Counted from the first letter of the stretch, positions 40,504 to 49,666 are shown. The stretch is 64,000 bases of DNA from CAZTDP01 sp964612565 (GCA_964612565.1 CAZTDP010000002.1:1-64000), one strand, 5' to 3'. The notes: generated by a model from the letters alone, not told the origin. A program made the numbers and translations.

Positions 40504-42750
40504 TCACAAAAATTCTTCCGGCAGGTCGCCGGGCACAGGCATGATGTTATCTAGCAAAATTTCTCGAGCCTTGCTTCCGCCCTCGGCCGGACCAACAACA
40601 CCCTTTTCTTCCATTTGGTCAATAATTCGGGCAGCTCTTGAAAAACCTATAGCAAGCTTACGTTGAAGAAGAGACGCTGAAGCCTTACCAAGGGAAGTTA
40701 CAATTTCTACTGCTTCGTCGAATAACGGATCTACATCTTCTCCCCACGAGCTGTTGGAGCTGGAACCATCTCTTTCGCCCGCCATTTCGGTAACGTCTTT
40801 TACATATTCCGGCGAAACTCCCTGCCCTTTTAAGAAGGTAACTAGGTTTGATATCTCTTTATCCGATATGTAGGCGGCTTGTAAACGTATCGGTTTTGGC
40901 ATATCCGGCGGTATAAAAAGCATGTCTCCCTTACCTAAGAGTTTTTCGGCGCCCGGCTGATCAAGAATAACTCTGGAGTCCACCTGACTCGCTACGTTGA
41001 ACGCCGCGCGACAAGGTATGTTAGCCTTAATAATTCCGGTAATAATGTTTGTGGAGGGTCTCTGGACGGCTAAAACAAGGTGTATTCCGGTGGCTCTGGC
41101 AAGCTGGGCGATCCTAATAACGCTTTTTTCAACCGTATTGGTATCTCGAAGCATGATCTCGGCAAATTCGTCCACAATTAAAACAATGTAGGGCATAACC
41201 TGAATACCGGAATTTTCATTGTAAGCCTCGATGTTTCTAACCTTTGCCTGCTCAAAAAGTTTATAGCGCCTTTCCATTTCTTGCACGGCCCATTTAAACG
41301 CCGACGGCGCCTTGTCCATGTCGGTAATTACGGGGGTTAAAAGATGAGGAATGTCTTGATAATAAATTAATTCGGTCCTTTTTGGGTCGACCAAAATAAA
41401 TTTAACTTCCTGAGGCGATGCTCTAAAAAGAATAGAAAACAAAATGTTATGAATAAAAACTGATTTTCCTGAGCCGGTGGCTCCCGCTATAAGCAAATGG
41501 GGCATTTTGGCAATATCGTAAACAAACGTGCGCCCGGCCACATCCTTTCCTAAGCCAATAGCGAGCTTTGACTTTATTCCTTTCATAGGATCCGAAGTCA
41601 AAATTGATTTGAAAAAGACGGTTGTTCTATTAATATTAGGAACTTCAATTCCAATTTCGGATTTACCTGGAATCGGGGCTTCAACTCTAACTGACCCTGT
41701 CGGAGACGCTAATGCCAAGGCAAGATTTTCTTGCAAAGAGGCAATTTTTGATACTTTTGTAACTGACTTTGTTCTTAATGCGTATTGGGTAACCGAAGAA
41801 CCAACTTTTGTACTGGCAATTTCTACGTCTATGCCAAAAGATTTTAATGTATCAACAATTATCTTTTCTTTTGCTTTTGCGTCGGCGATATCTTTAATTT
41901 CAGGAGGAGCCTCGGTTAGTAAATCGACCGGAGGTTCTTCCCAAATCCTGTTTGATGGGGTAGATAAAAATCCCATTGGCGAAATATTTGAAATTGTTGT
42001 TGTATGGTCGTCTAAAATCGAGGTTGTAGAGCTTTGAGGTTCCGACATCGTAGGAACAATTTCAAACGGATCTTCTTCCTCGTATTCGGCTTCAAAATGT
42101 GGGGATGTATTAACCGGAGTATTACCAAAAGGTACTGAAACACCGCTCGCGATCTCGACCTCTTCCATTTCTCCTGCTTTTTCCGAGTCCTCTTTTTTTC
42201 CAAACGGAAGTTGGATATGAATTTTTTCTTTAATCTTAAGGGCAAAAGCAAATACGCGATCAAGTGATAAATCAAAAAGCAAAAAGGCAGATATTATTAC
42301 ACCGGCAAAAAGTACTACTACGGTGCCGTAAATGCTTACACTTCCTATTAAAATTCCCGAAATTTTGTAGCCTACTATTCCTCCGCCAAAGCCTTTTTTG
42401 GCCATTTCAAGCGCGGCGTCTTGTTTAATAAAAGTGTGAAACAACCCCGCCAGTGACAAAAGTGCCAGCAGTAAACCTGCAGCAATGCGAGGCTCCTTAA
42501 TTTTTAGGGTAATGTTTTGAATTAATAACAGCCCGATTATTGCAAAAAGAAACGGAAGCAGTACCGCGGGCTGGCCAAACAAGTATCTTAATAAATTGAA
42601 AATCTTAGCGTTAAATGCGTAACCCGGAGCAAAAAAAGCAATTACACTTAAAATTGCAAAGCTTAAAAAAATCATTGCTGCAATCGACCGCGCTGTATCG
42701 GGCTTGATATTAAAATTTAACTTGAATTTTTTTCTTCGGCCTCTGGGCAT
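40504..42750 (-). CDS. ftsK: DNA translocase FtsK/SpoIIIE family
   Basis: Septal DNA pump for chromosome segregation. The frame is open from 42804, but the ATG at 42750 (MPRGRRKKFKLNFNIK) fits with a consensus -10 just upstream; 748 residues. Four or more membrane segments lie in the first 170 residues, followed by an acidic linker, the alpha/beta ATPase core (Walker A GATGSGKSVFI, Walker B YIVLIVDEFAEIM) and the C-terminal winged-helix gamma domain (ASLLQRKLAIGFSRAARIID) that reads oriented KOPS-like sites. Last gene before a convergent small ORF. Confidence 0.96.
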   Translation of the reverse strand: MPRGRRKKFKLNFNIKPDTARSIAAMIFLSFAILSVIAFFAPGYAFNAKIFNLLRYLFGQPAVLLPFLFAIIGLLLIQNITLKIKEPRIAAGLLLALLSLAGLFHTFIKQDAALEMAKKGFGGGIVGYKISGILIGSVSIYGTVVVLFAGVIISAFLLFDLSLDRVFAFALKIKEKIHIQLPFGKKEDSEKAGEMEEVEIASGVSVPFGNTPVNTSPHFEAEYEEEDPFEIVPTMSEPQSSTTSILDDHTTTISNISPMGFLSTPSNRIWEEPPVDLLTEAPPEIKDIADAKAKEKIIVDTLKSFGIDVEIASTKVGSSVTQYALRTKSVTKVSKIASLQENLALALASPTGSVRVEAPIPGKSEIGIEVPNINRTTVFFKSILTSDPMKGIKSKLAIGLGKDVAGRTFVYDIAKMPHLLIAGATGSGKSVFIHNILFSILFRASPQEVKFILVDPKRTELIYYQDIPHLLTPVITDMDKAPSAFKWAVQEMERRYKLFEQAKVRNIEAYNENSGIQVMPYIVLIVDEFAEIMLRDTNTVEKSVIRIAQLARATGIHLVLAVQRPSTNIITGIIKANIPCRAAFNVASQVDSRVILDQPGAEKLLGKGDMLFIPPDMPKPIRLQAAYISDKEISNLVTFLKGQGVSPEYVKDVTEMAGERDGSSSNSSWGEDVDPLFDEAVEIVTSLGKASASLLQRKLAIGFSRAARIIDQMEEKGVVGPAEGGSKAREILLDNIMPVPGDLPEEFL

Positions 42751-42757
42751 TATTTCA

Positions 42758-42763
42758 ATTATA
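42758..42763 (-). promoter_or_regulatory. Consensus -10 (TATAAT) at ftsK, leaderless arrangement
   Basis: Minus-strand TATAAT lies 7 bases before the ATG chosen for ftsK (42750). TTG precedes it directly (TTGTATAAT), as at the Zn-ribbon gene. No Shine-Dalgarno lies between. Confidence 0.5.
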
Positions 42764-42847
42764 CAATAATTTAGGCATAGAACCACGGTCATTGCCTTAA
42801 ACAAGCCTGCAACAAAGAAATAAAAGAGGGGTTTGGGTCAGAGGTAA

Positions 42848-44566
42848 CTAAACATTTATCGAATGCACGATAACTAATGGTTTCATTTGCGTTTCTTTTC
42901 GCAAAAACTCCTGAATTTCGGATTCAAGTTTTCGTTTTGTCATTGTCCAGTCCTTTTGTTTGCCCAACAATTTATCCAAGGTTTTAGTTACAAACTTTTT
43001 AGATTTATCCATTAAATCTTGAGAACCTTTAACATAAATGAAACCTCTGGTAACAATTTCGACTTTGTCTTTTAATAGATCACCTTTGGAAGAAGGTATC
43101 ACAACCACAAAAACTCCGTCTGTAGACAATTGATCTCTGTCTTTTATTAAAATCGGGTTTATTGCTTCGGTGCTTCCCGCGTCGATATATATTGGGGAAG
43201 TTTCAATGCGGCCTGATTTTTTTGCATTTCCCTTGGAAAATTCGATAATATCGCCTTCCATGCATTCAAATACATTCTTTTTATCAAAACCCAACTCGCC
43301 TACCATATTTGTATATGCACGCATCCTGGTAATTGTTCCTCCGATTGGTATAAAGTATTTTGGTTTGGCAGTTGCAGCTATAATTTCTAAGTCACCTTTT
43401 GTACCATGACCTGAAACATGCAGATTAGCCTGAATTTTACTGTAAAGCACTTCAGCTCCGGCAATCGTAAAATTAGACATAACTCTTTCAACAGCTTCCG
43501 ACACTCCCGGAGGATTTGGATCGGCAGAAAACACCATTAAAGCGTTGCCTTGGAGCGTAATATCTTTGTGCTCTCCGCGACTTAATCTTCCTAGAGATGA
43601 TCCTGGCTGGCCGTAGCATCCAGCAATAATATAAACCAAATCGCCTTGCTGGTATTTAGAGCTTTCACGTTCATCTACAAAAAGATCCTCGGCAAATGGA
43701 AGCAGGCCTAAAGTTCTGGCAACTTTTACACTTTGTTCAATCGATCTCCCGCTTAGCACAACTTTTCTGCCGTGTTTTAAAGCCGCATTAATTATTTGGT
43801 ACATTCGCGAAATGTTGGAAGAAATTGTTGTTACAAATATCTGGCGCTTTTCATAATTTTCAAAAATATCGGTAAATGTATCGGTTAAACTGCTTTCGGA
43901 TTTTGAATAACCTTCGGTAGTTACGTTTAAACAGTCGGAAAGCAAGCACAACACACCCTTACCTCCGTATGTCGCAATTGTGCTAAGATCTATGGGCTTA
44001 TCTAAAACCGGCGTCCAATCTATGCGGTAGTCGGCCATGTGCAAAACAGTGCCTTCGGGGGTTTCTATAGCAAAACCCATGGCGTTAGGAACCGAGTGAT
44101 TAATACCAAAAGCCTTTACCTTAAAGGACCCTACACTTATGGCGTCTGTGCTTGGATCGATAAGGTTTAAACGAGCTTGATCGGCTAAATGCTTAAAGGA
44201 TCTGTCGGTCAACCTTTCGCGGATAAATCCTTGAACCAGTTTGCTAGTGTAAATTGGAACATTCAACTCATCTAAAAGGTAGGGAACTGCGCCAAAATGG
44301 TCTTCGTGGCCATGAGTAATAAATAGCGCTTTTACTTTGTGCGAATTTTGCAAAATGTATGAAAAATCGGGAATTACAACATCTACCCCAAAAAGCTCGC
44401 TGTCAGGAAAACCTATACCGCAGTCTACCAAGATTATATCTTCGCCGTACTCGTAAACTGTTAAATTTTTGGTCACAGACTCAGTACCGCTTAATGTTAC
44501 TATTTTAAGTTTCGGAGTTGATTTTGAGTCTTCTTCTGTTAATGAGTTAATAAATTGTTGATCCAT
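42848..44566 (-). CDS. rnj: Ribonuclease J
   Basis: Metallo-beta-lactamase/beta-CASP ribonuclease with endo- and 5'-3' exonuclease activity. The 572 residues contain the metal motif FITHGHEDHFGAVPYLL (about residue 83), a beta-CASP segment (KRQIFVTTISSNISRMYQII) and the HVSGHGTKGDLE motif, followed by the C-terminal domain. With RNase Y (56225) and PNPase (47552) it gives a Gram-positive-like RNA decay set. It lies 15 bases after the uracil-DNA glycosylase gene. Confidence 0.95.
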   Translation of the reverse strand: MDQQFINSLTEEDSKSTPKLKIVTLSGTESVTKNLTVYEYGEDIILVDCGIGFPDSELFGVDVVIPDFSYILQNSHKVKALFITHGHEDHFGAVPYLLDELNVPIYTSKLVQGFIRERLTDRSFKHLADQARLNLIDPSTDAISVGSFKVKAFGINHSVPNAMGFAIETPEGTVLHMADYRIDWTPVLDKPIDLSTIATYGGKGVLCLLSDCLNVTTEGYSKSESSLTDTFTDIFENYEKRQIFVTTISSNISRMYQIINAALKHGRKVVLSGRSIEQSVKVARTLGLLPFAEDLFVDERESSKYQQGDLVYIIAGCYGQPGSSLGRLSRGEHKDITLQGNALMVFSADPNPPGVSEAVERVMSNFTIAGAEVLYSKIQANLHVSGHGTKGDLEIIAATAKPKYFIPIGGTITRMRAYTNMVGELGFDKKNVFECMEGDIIEFSKGNAKKSGRIETSPIYIDAGSTEAINPILIKDRDQLSTDGVFVVVIPSSKGDLLKDKVEIVTRGFIYVKGSQDLMDKSKKFVTKTLDKLLGKQKDWTMTKRKLESEIQEFLRKETQMKPLVIVHSINV

Positions 44567-44581
44567 ACGTACTTTTAAAGT

Positions 44582-45211
44582 TTACAGACCCAGCCCCAAT
44601 TGTCCATCAGTATTTTCTTCTGGTTCCTGCTGTGAAACTAAATTACTTGGTTTTTCAGCCTCTGCTAAAATGTCCGGAATTCTCTTAAAATCTTCTATAA
44701 AACCTCTCATCATTGTTGGATTTCGTAGGGCGGCGGCTGGATGATACACCGGATACACATTGTACGCGGATGTTCGTACAAGACTTCCCCTATCTTGAGT
44801 TATTTTCCCTTCAGGATAAAAATAGTTCATTGCAAACCTGCCTAGCGTTACAACTAATTTAGGCTTCATAATCTTCAACTGGTAGGACAAAAACTTTTCA
44901 CAGGCGTGAATCTCATCGGGGAGCGGATCACGATTGTCGGGCGGACGGTGTTTTATAATATTTCCGATCCATACCTGAGATCTTTTTAATCCGATTTCGG
45001 CCAAGGATTTTTCTAAAAGCTGTCCTGCTCTCCCGACAAAAGGCCTGCCTGTTTGATCCTCGGTCTGTCCCGGAGCTTCACCAATGAAAACTATTTCTGA
45101 TTCAACATTTCCCTCCCCCGGAACAGCATGTAGTGCGGTTTTATACAACCTGCATTTAGTGCAATTTTTGACACTAACTTCAATCTTGCTCATCATTTCT
45201 TGTTTAGTCAT
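44582..45211 (-). CDS. Uracil-DNA glycosylase, family 4 type
   Basis: Base-excision repair enzyme. The 209 residues show motif A (GEAPGQTEDQTGRPFVGRAG), NIIKHRPPDNRDP, and the C-terminal HPAAALRNP motif. Family 4 enzymes hold a 4Fe-4S cluster with four cysteines; here CTKC (17, 20) and Cys104 are present but there is no fourth cysteine in the whole protein, with VVTLG at the expected place. The gene is 9 bases after the Lon-like gene. The cluster state is therefore uncertain. Confidence 0.9.
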   Translation of the reverse strand: MTKQEMMSKIEVSVKNCTKCRLYKTALHAVPGEGNVESEIVFIGEAPGQTEDQTGRPFVGRAGQLLEKSLAEIGLKRSQVWIGNIIKHRPPDNRDPLPDEIHACEKFLSYQLKIMKPKLVVTLGRFAMNYFYPEGKITQDRGSLVRTSAYNVYPVYHPAAALRNPTMMRGFIEDFKRIPDILAEAEKPSNLVSQQEPEENTDGQLGLGL

Positions 45212-45220
45212 GTTTGAAAA

Positions 45221-46291
45221 TTATTTTGGCAGATAATACTTTAGATTATCGGCATTAATTTGCACTTTGGTGCTTTTACCTTCTACTATTTCTTTTGCGA
45301 CTTTTCGGCAAATTGATTCAAGTGTTCTTCCCAAGCTCCTTATTCCTGAATCATAACCAAATGGCCTAATAATGCCGGGCCAAAGATCGGGATCGATTTC
45401 TAATTCCTCGGGTTTTAAACCGGCATTTGCCCTTATTTTTGGCAGTAAATAATCTCGTGAAATAACCATTTTTTCGTTGTCTGAATATGACGGCATTTTA
45501 ATTACTTCCATTCTGTCTAGCAATGCCGCGCTTAAATTAGTTAAACTATTTGCCGAACATACAAACATAACGTCGGATAAATTAACAGGGTAGTCAACGT
45601 AGTGATCTCTAAAAGCCGTATTTTGGTTTGGATCTAAGATTTCCAAAAGTACAGCCATAATGTCGTTAAGAAGTCCGGAATCACCGCTTGATTTTTCGAT
45701 TTCGTCCAAAAGAATTACGGGATTTTTAACCTGACATTTAATCAACGCTTTTACAATTTGGCCCGGTTCTGATTCGGGAAAAGCTTTACTGCGTCCTCTT
45801 AGTTCCAACGTGGAACCGATTCCTCCCATGGCAATTCTTATAAACTTGCGATCCAAAGCTTCCGCAATCGAAATTGCGAGGGTTGTCTTTCCCACACCCT
45901 GCAGTCCGACAAATAAAAGAATCGGCGAACGAGCCAGTGCGTCTTGTCCGCGCTGTTTTAATAAAACAATGGTCGAAAGATACTCCATAATTCTTTCCTT
46001 CACGTCTTCCATGCCGTAGTGATTTTTGTCTAAAATTTCTTTGGTCCCCCGCAAATCCAGCTTATCTACAGTTTTTGCTTCCCACGGTATAGAGGCAACA
46101 ACTTCGATGTATCTCGAAAGCGTGTCAAATTCTGTGGCGTAGTGCCCTAAATTCGCCATTCTTTCTAGGCGTTGAATCATTTGTTTTAATTTTTCGGAAA
46201 GATCTTCGGGCAAGCCTTTGGTGCTAGCCACTAAATCTTGAAGTGTTTTTAATTCTTCGAACGCATAATCTTTTTTTTCTATTTTTTCCAT
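45221..46291 (-). CDS. Lon-like AAA+ ATPase without protease domain
   Basis: The 356 residues align with the central part of Lon: the helical segment before the ATPase (LGHYATEFDTLSRYIEVVAS, IPWEAKTVDKLDL), DKNHYGMEDVKERIMEYL, Walker A GLQGVGKTTL (129-138), Walker B PVILLDEIEK (191-200), and the sensor 2 region GIRSLGRTLESICRKVA. The N-terminal LON domain is absent and the protein stops right after the AAA+ lid (NADNLKYYLPK), so the Ser-Lys protease domain is missing. The pore-loop area reads GRSKAFPESEPG instead of Lon's GHRRTYxGxxPG. It probably acts as a remodelling ATPase. It precedes the UDG gene in the same unit. Confidence 0.88.
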   Translation of the reverse strand: MEKIEKKDYAFEELKTLQDLVASTKGLPEDLSEKLKQMIQRLERMANLGHYATEFDTLSRYIEVVASIPWEAKTVDKLDLRGTKEILDKNHYGMEDVKERIMEYLSTIVLLKQRGQDALARSPILLFVGLQGVGKTTLAISIAEALDRKFIRIAMGGIGSTLELRGRSKAFPESEPGQIVKALIKCQVKNPVILLDEIEKSSGDSGLLNDIMAVLLEILDPNQNTAFRDHYVDYPVNLSDVMFVCSANSLTNLSAALLDRMEVIKMPSYSDNEKMVISRDYLLPKIRANAGLKPEELEIDPDLWPGIIRPFGYDSGIRSLGRTLESICRKVAKEIVEGKSTKVQINADNLKYYLPK

Positions 46292-46302
46292 ATATTACTT
46301 TT

Positions 46303-46317
46303 GAGGCGAAAAGCCTC
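46303..46317 (-). promoter_or_regulatory. Small hairpin before the Lon-like gene
   Basis: Perfect GAGGC-GAAAA-GCCTC inverted repeat in the 37-base space between the Zn-ribbon gene stop and the Lon-like ATG. No T run follows. The position suggests control of translation or mRNA processing. Confidence 0.35.
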
Positions 46318-46328
46318 GAACTTTATCG

Positions 46329-47225
46329 TCACTTAACAAAACCATAATACGAACCTCCATCTAAGTAACTCTTCATTAGATGTGTTAACAATTCCGGTGC
46401 TGATTCAGTTTTTAAACTATTAAGATATAATATACCTGCATCGCTAAAAGCGAAAATCGCCATACGTTTTTGATCCGGTATCTTCTTTTTTATCTCTACG
46501 TAGCGAGAATTTAGATTTAAACCTTTCTTTAAACTTTTTGACACATCTGAAAGCTCCGTAATCAGATCCGGGCTTGTTGTAGCGACAAGGACAGGTTTCG
46601 GATATCCAACTTTGAAGGATGCTTCAAGAGAGCTCTCTATTTGTTCCGCCCCCTGTTCACTTTTTGGAAAAAGTATCACGCTAAAAAGCATCTCGTCCTC
46701 TTTGTGTCCGAGCAAAATGTACGGCGATTTAATTTCGTTGCCTAAGGTGTCCATGGCTATACTGTTTTGAATATTAAAAAAACTTAAAAGGTCCAAGTAA
46801 TCAGCGGGTGTATAAGCCTCTATCACAATGTCTGAATTAAAAGGTAAGTATGTTTCGGGGTTTGAAACGGAGATGCCGTGGGTATCTTTTTGGGCATCCG
46901 CGCTTTGTGTTGATTGTTTTGCGTTTAGTGTTTCGTCAGAGTCAGAAGCTATGTGGTTTGGTTCCGTAAACATTCCTGCGACATATCTGTAGGTATCGGC
47001 GGCAAAAGCCACCGTAAGAAACACGACCAATGACAACGGAATGGCCACCAATGACACCCGTTTTATATTTAGCGCTTGTTCCTTGTGATTACTTTTAGAA
47101 GTGTCGAAATACTTTTTTGGTTGTGCGAGCACCTGCTCTTCTGGCAAAACTGTGCCACAATTTCCACAAAAATATATATCGGATTTAGACAATTTACTTT
47201 TACAGTTTGGGCAGTATCGAATCAT
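46329..47225 (-). CDS. Zinc-ribbon membrane protein of unknown function
   Basis: A 298-residue protein. It begins with a zinc ribbon (CPNC at residues 5-8, CGNC at 20-23), then a basic stretch, one membrane segment (about 54-75, VSLVAIPLSLVVFLTVAFAA) and an extracytoplasmic domain of about 220 residues rich in Ser, Asp and Glu with no recognised family. The topology (cytoplasmic zinc ribbon, single helix, external domain) is common among poorly studied proteins of reduced bacteria. It heads the unit with the Lon-like ATPase, UDG and RNase J. Its promoter touches the 59-bp repeat array. Confidence 0.7.
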   Translation of the reverse strand: MIRYCPNCKSKLSKSDIYFCGNCGTVLPEEQVLAQPKKYFDTSKSNHKEQALNIKRVSLVAIPLSLVVFLTVAFAADTYRYVAGMFTEPNHIASDSDETLNAKQSTQSADAQKDTHGISVSNPETYLPFNSDIVIEAYTPADYLDLLSFFNIQNSIAMDTLGNEIKSPYILLGHKEDEMLFSVILFPKSEQGAEQIESSLEASFKVGYPKPVLVATTSPDLITELSDVSKSLKKGLNLNSRYVEIKKKIPDQKRMAIFAFSDAGILYLNSLKTESAPELLTHLMKSYLDGGSYYGFVK

Positions 47226-47234
47226 TCAATATTG

Positions 47235-47240
47235 ATTATA
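47235..47240 (-). promoter_or_regulatory. Consensus -10 (TATAAT) of the Zn-ribbon gene at the edge of the repeat array
   Basis: Minus-strand TATAAT lies 9 bases before the ATG at 47225 and one base from the first repeat unit, so the -35 position lies inside the repeat. Leaderless arrangement; no Shine-Dalgarno. Confidence 0.5.
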
Positions 47241-47241
47241 C

Positions 47242-47548
47242 AAGCTTGCTCGCGTTGAGTACACCGCTGTGCTTCCTTGTGCAATGCTTACGCATTGGAG
47301 AAGCTTGCTCGCGTTGAGTACACCGCTGTGCTTCCTTGTGCAATGCTTACGCATTNNNNNNNNNNNNNNNNNNNNNNNNNNNNNNNNNNNNNNNNNNNNN
47401 NNNNNNNNNNNNNNNNNNNNNNNNNNNNNNNNNNNNNNNNNNNNNNNNNNNNNNNAAGCTTGCTCGCGTTGAGTACACCGCTGTGCTTCCTTGTGCAATG
47501 CTTACGCATTGGAGAAGCTTGCTCGCGTTGAGTACACCGCTGTGCTTC
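47242..47548. repeat. 59-bp tandem repeat array, interrupted by a gap
   Basis: Exact 59-base units start at 47242, 47301, 47456 and 47515, the last being partial (34 bases). The unit begins AAGCTTGCTCGCGTTGAGTA and contains a perfect AATGC-TTAC-GCATT hairpin near its end. There is no variable spacer, so it is a minisatellite and not a CRISPR array. The true copy number is unknown because the N run lies inside it. It fills the 326-base space between pnp and the Zn-ribbon gene. Open frames inside it are by-products of the repetition. Confidence 0.95.
47356..47455. other. Assembly gap of 100 N inside the tandem repeat
   Basis: The N run begins 4 bases before the end of a repeat unit and ends at the first base of another. 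Short reads cannot resolve identical 59-base units, so the array is probably longer than shown. Confidence 0.95.
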
Positions 47549-47551
47549 GTG

Positions 47552-49666
47552 CTAGGCTTGGTTTTTAGGCTCTAAAGCTTTTCGCGACAAACCGATCTTA
47601 CCTTCGGGTCCCAAGTTTACGATCTTAACTGTTACTTTATCCCCGGGCTTAAACCAATCGTCAACTTTTGCAACGTAAGCATTTGTGATTTCGCTAATAT
47701 GAAGAAGCCCTACTCTTCCGGGTAGAACTTCTACTAAGGCTCCAAAGTCTAACAAGTCCTTTACCGTACCATCAAAAATTTCACCAACTTTTAGTTCTCT
47801 TGTTATACCATCAACGGTGTCATAAGCTTTTTTGGCATCCTCCATATTTACAGCTGAAATAATAATTGTTCCGTCTTCTTCGACAAATATCTCAGAATTT
47901 GTAGTCTCCTGAATCTCTTTTATCGTTTTTCCTCCGGAGCCTATTACCATTCCTATCTTTTCAGGATTTATTTTAATTGAAACGGTTTTTGGCGCGTACT
48001 TGGAAACCGTTGCGTTTGGCGTACTAATTGTCTGTTCCATGATATCTAAGACCTTCATTCTTCCTTCTCGTGATTGATTTATAATATTAGGAAGTATTTC
48101 GATCGGAATACCTTTTGCCTTCATATCTGCCTGAATTGCAGTAACACCTGTTCTCGTACCGGTCATTTTGAAATCCAAAAAGCCAAAAGCATCTTCAAGG
48201 TATGCAAGATCTGTCATGATTTTATAGTTTGAAAAATCATCGTTTGTAATTATTCCTACACCGATTCCGGCTACCATTTCTTTAATCGGGACTCCTGCAT
48301 CCATTAAGGCAAGTGTAGAACCGCACGTTGCAGCCATAGACGAAGATCCACTAGAAGAGAGTGTTTCGGACACTAGCAAAACAGTGTAAGGAAAATCTTT
48401 TTGTGAAGGTATAACGGCCTTTAATGCCTTTTCGGCCAGCATCCCATGACCTATTTCACGCGATTTCGGTGCTCCCATTCTTCCCGTCTCACCTGTAGCA
48501 AAAGGCGCAAAATTATAGTAGTGAATATATCTCTTGTTAAATTCTCCGTACATGTTTTGAACTAAAAGCTCCATAGAAGGCGAACCCAAAGTTGCAACGG
48601 TCAATACCTGTGTCACACCTCGTGTGAATAAACCACTGCCGTGAGTCCTGGGTAATATAGAAACACCGCAAGAAATATCTCTGATTTGTGTTATACCTCT
48701 ACCATCAGGTCTTTTTCCTTCTTCAAGAATCAAATGTTGAATAGACTTCTTTTCTAACTCTTCCAAAGCCATCAACATATCAGCTTTTTTGTATTTACCT
48801 TCAAGCTTAGTAAGAACCGTCTGACTAATTTCCTCTCGTTTTTCTTTTAATTCGGTCTTGTCAAATTCAAGTCTTATTATTTTCTCAATTGTTTCGCCTG
48901 CGATATCTTTAACATCGTTTAACAACTCTTGGCTTAAGGCTTTGGAAACATATTTGTATTTTGTACCATCAGGATTTACTTCTTTAGCAAAATCGGTTAT
49001 TAGGTCGTAAAGAGTATTGGCGGCATCTCGTGCAAAATTTATAGCACCTAATATCTTATCTTCGGGTAAAATGTCGGCCTCGGCTTCGACAGCCAAAAAT
49101 TTTCGATCCTCACCGCTAAAAGAAATCATCATGTTAAGTTTTGATTTGTCTCTTAAAACTTCGCTTGAAGGATTTAGGATAAAGCCGTCTTCTACCATTC
49201 CGACTCTTACACTTGTCATAGGTCCGTACCAAGGTATTTCACTGGCGGTTAGGGCTGCTGAAGTTGCGATCATTGCGGTAAATAATGGATCTGCGTCTTC
49301 TTCCAAGGACAATACTGTTGCAATAACCTGCACTTCATCCATGTAGTCTTTAGGAAACAAGGGGCGTATAGCATGGTCGACCAGTCTTTTATCTATTACG
49401 GCTTCGTCGGTACTTTTACCGTCACGTTTCACAAAGCGGGAAGATTTAATCGTGCCGCTTGCGTACAATCTTTCCTCGTAGTTAACGGTTAAAGGGAAAA
49501 AATCGGTATCGGGTAGCGGCGCACCGTGAACGACCGTTAATAAAATAACGGTGTCTCCATACGAAGCTTTAACTGCCATGTCTGCTTGAACAGCCAGTTC
49601 GCCTGTTTCCAAAACAAGTTTTTTTCCGGCAAATTCGGTTTCTTTACGTACTATTTTATTGTTCAT
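47552..49666 (-). CDS. pnp: Polyribonucleotide nucleotidyltransferase (PNPase)
   Basis: 3'-5' phosphorolytic exoribonuclease. The 704-residue protein has two RNase PH domains (first about 10-140 with GDTVILLTVVHG; second about 310-540 with RPDGRGITQIRDISCGVSIL and GETGRMGAPKSREIGHGMLA), a KH domain (EKIGMVIGSGGKTIKEIQ) and a C-terminal S1 domain (GEIFDGTVKDLLDFGALVEV). Length is typical. The stop lies 4 bases from the end of the repeat array. It is downstream of rpsO as in the classical rpsO-pnp arrangement, with a 168-base AT-rich spacer that shows only weak hairpins. Confidence 0.98.
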   Translation of the reverse strand: MNNKIVRKETEFAGKKLVLETGELAVQADMAVKASYGDTVILLTVVHGAPLPDTDFFPLTVNYEERLYASGTIKSSRFVKRDGKSTDEAVIDKRLVDHAIRPLFPKDYMDEVQVIATVLSLEEDADPLFTAMIATSAALTASEIPWYGPMTSVRVGMVEDGFILNPSSEVLRDKSKLNMMISFSGEDRKFLAVEAEADILPEDKILGAINFARDAANTLYDLITDFAKEVNPDGTKYKYVSKALSQELLNDVKDIAGETIEKIIRLEFDKTELKEKREEISQTVLTKLEGKYKKADMLMALEELEKKSIQHLILEEGKRPDGRGITQIRDISCGVSILPRTHGSGLFTRGVTQVLTVATLGSPSMELLVQNMYGEFNKRYIHYYNFAPFATGETGRMGAPKSREIGHGMLAEKALKAVIPSQKDFPYTVLLVSETLSSSGSSSMAATCGSTLALMDAGVPIKEMVAGIGVGIITNDDFSNYKIMTDLAYLEDAFGFLDFKMTGTRTGVTAIQADMKAKGIPIEILPNIINQSREGRMKVLDIMEQTISTPNATVSKYAPKTVSIKINPEKIGMVIGSGGKTIKEIQETTNSEIFVEEDGTIIISAVNMEDAKKAYDTVDGITRELKVGEIFDGTVKDLLDFGALVEVLPGRVGLLHISEITNAYVAKVDDWFKPGDKVTVKIVNLGPEGKIGLSRKALEPKNQA

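Noticed and set aside
47242..47548. CRISPR array
   Set aside because: Units are identical over their whole 59 bases with no variable spacers, and no cas genes are present.
47226..47575. Open frames on both strands across the 59-bp repeats
   Set aside because: The repeat contains few stops and the N run artificially joins frames; the peptides are just the repeat translated and none has a promoter or ribosome-binding site.
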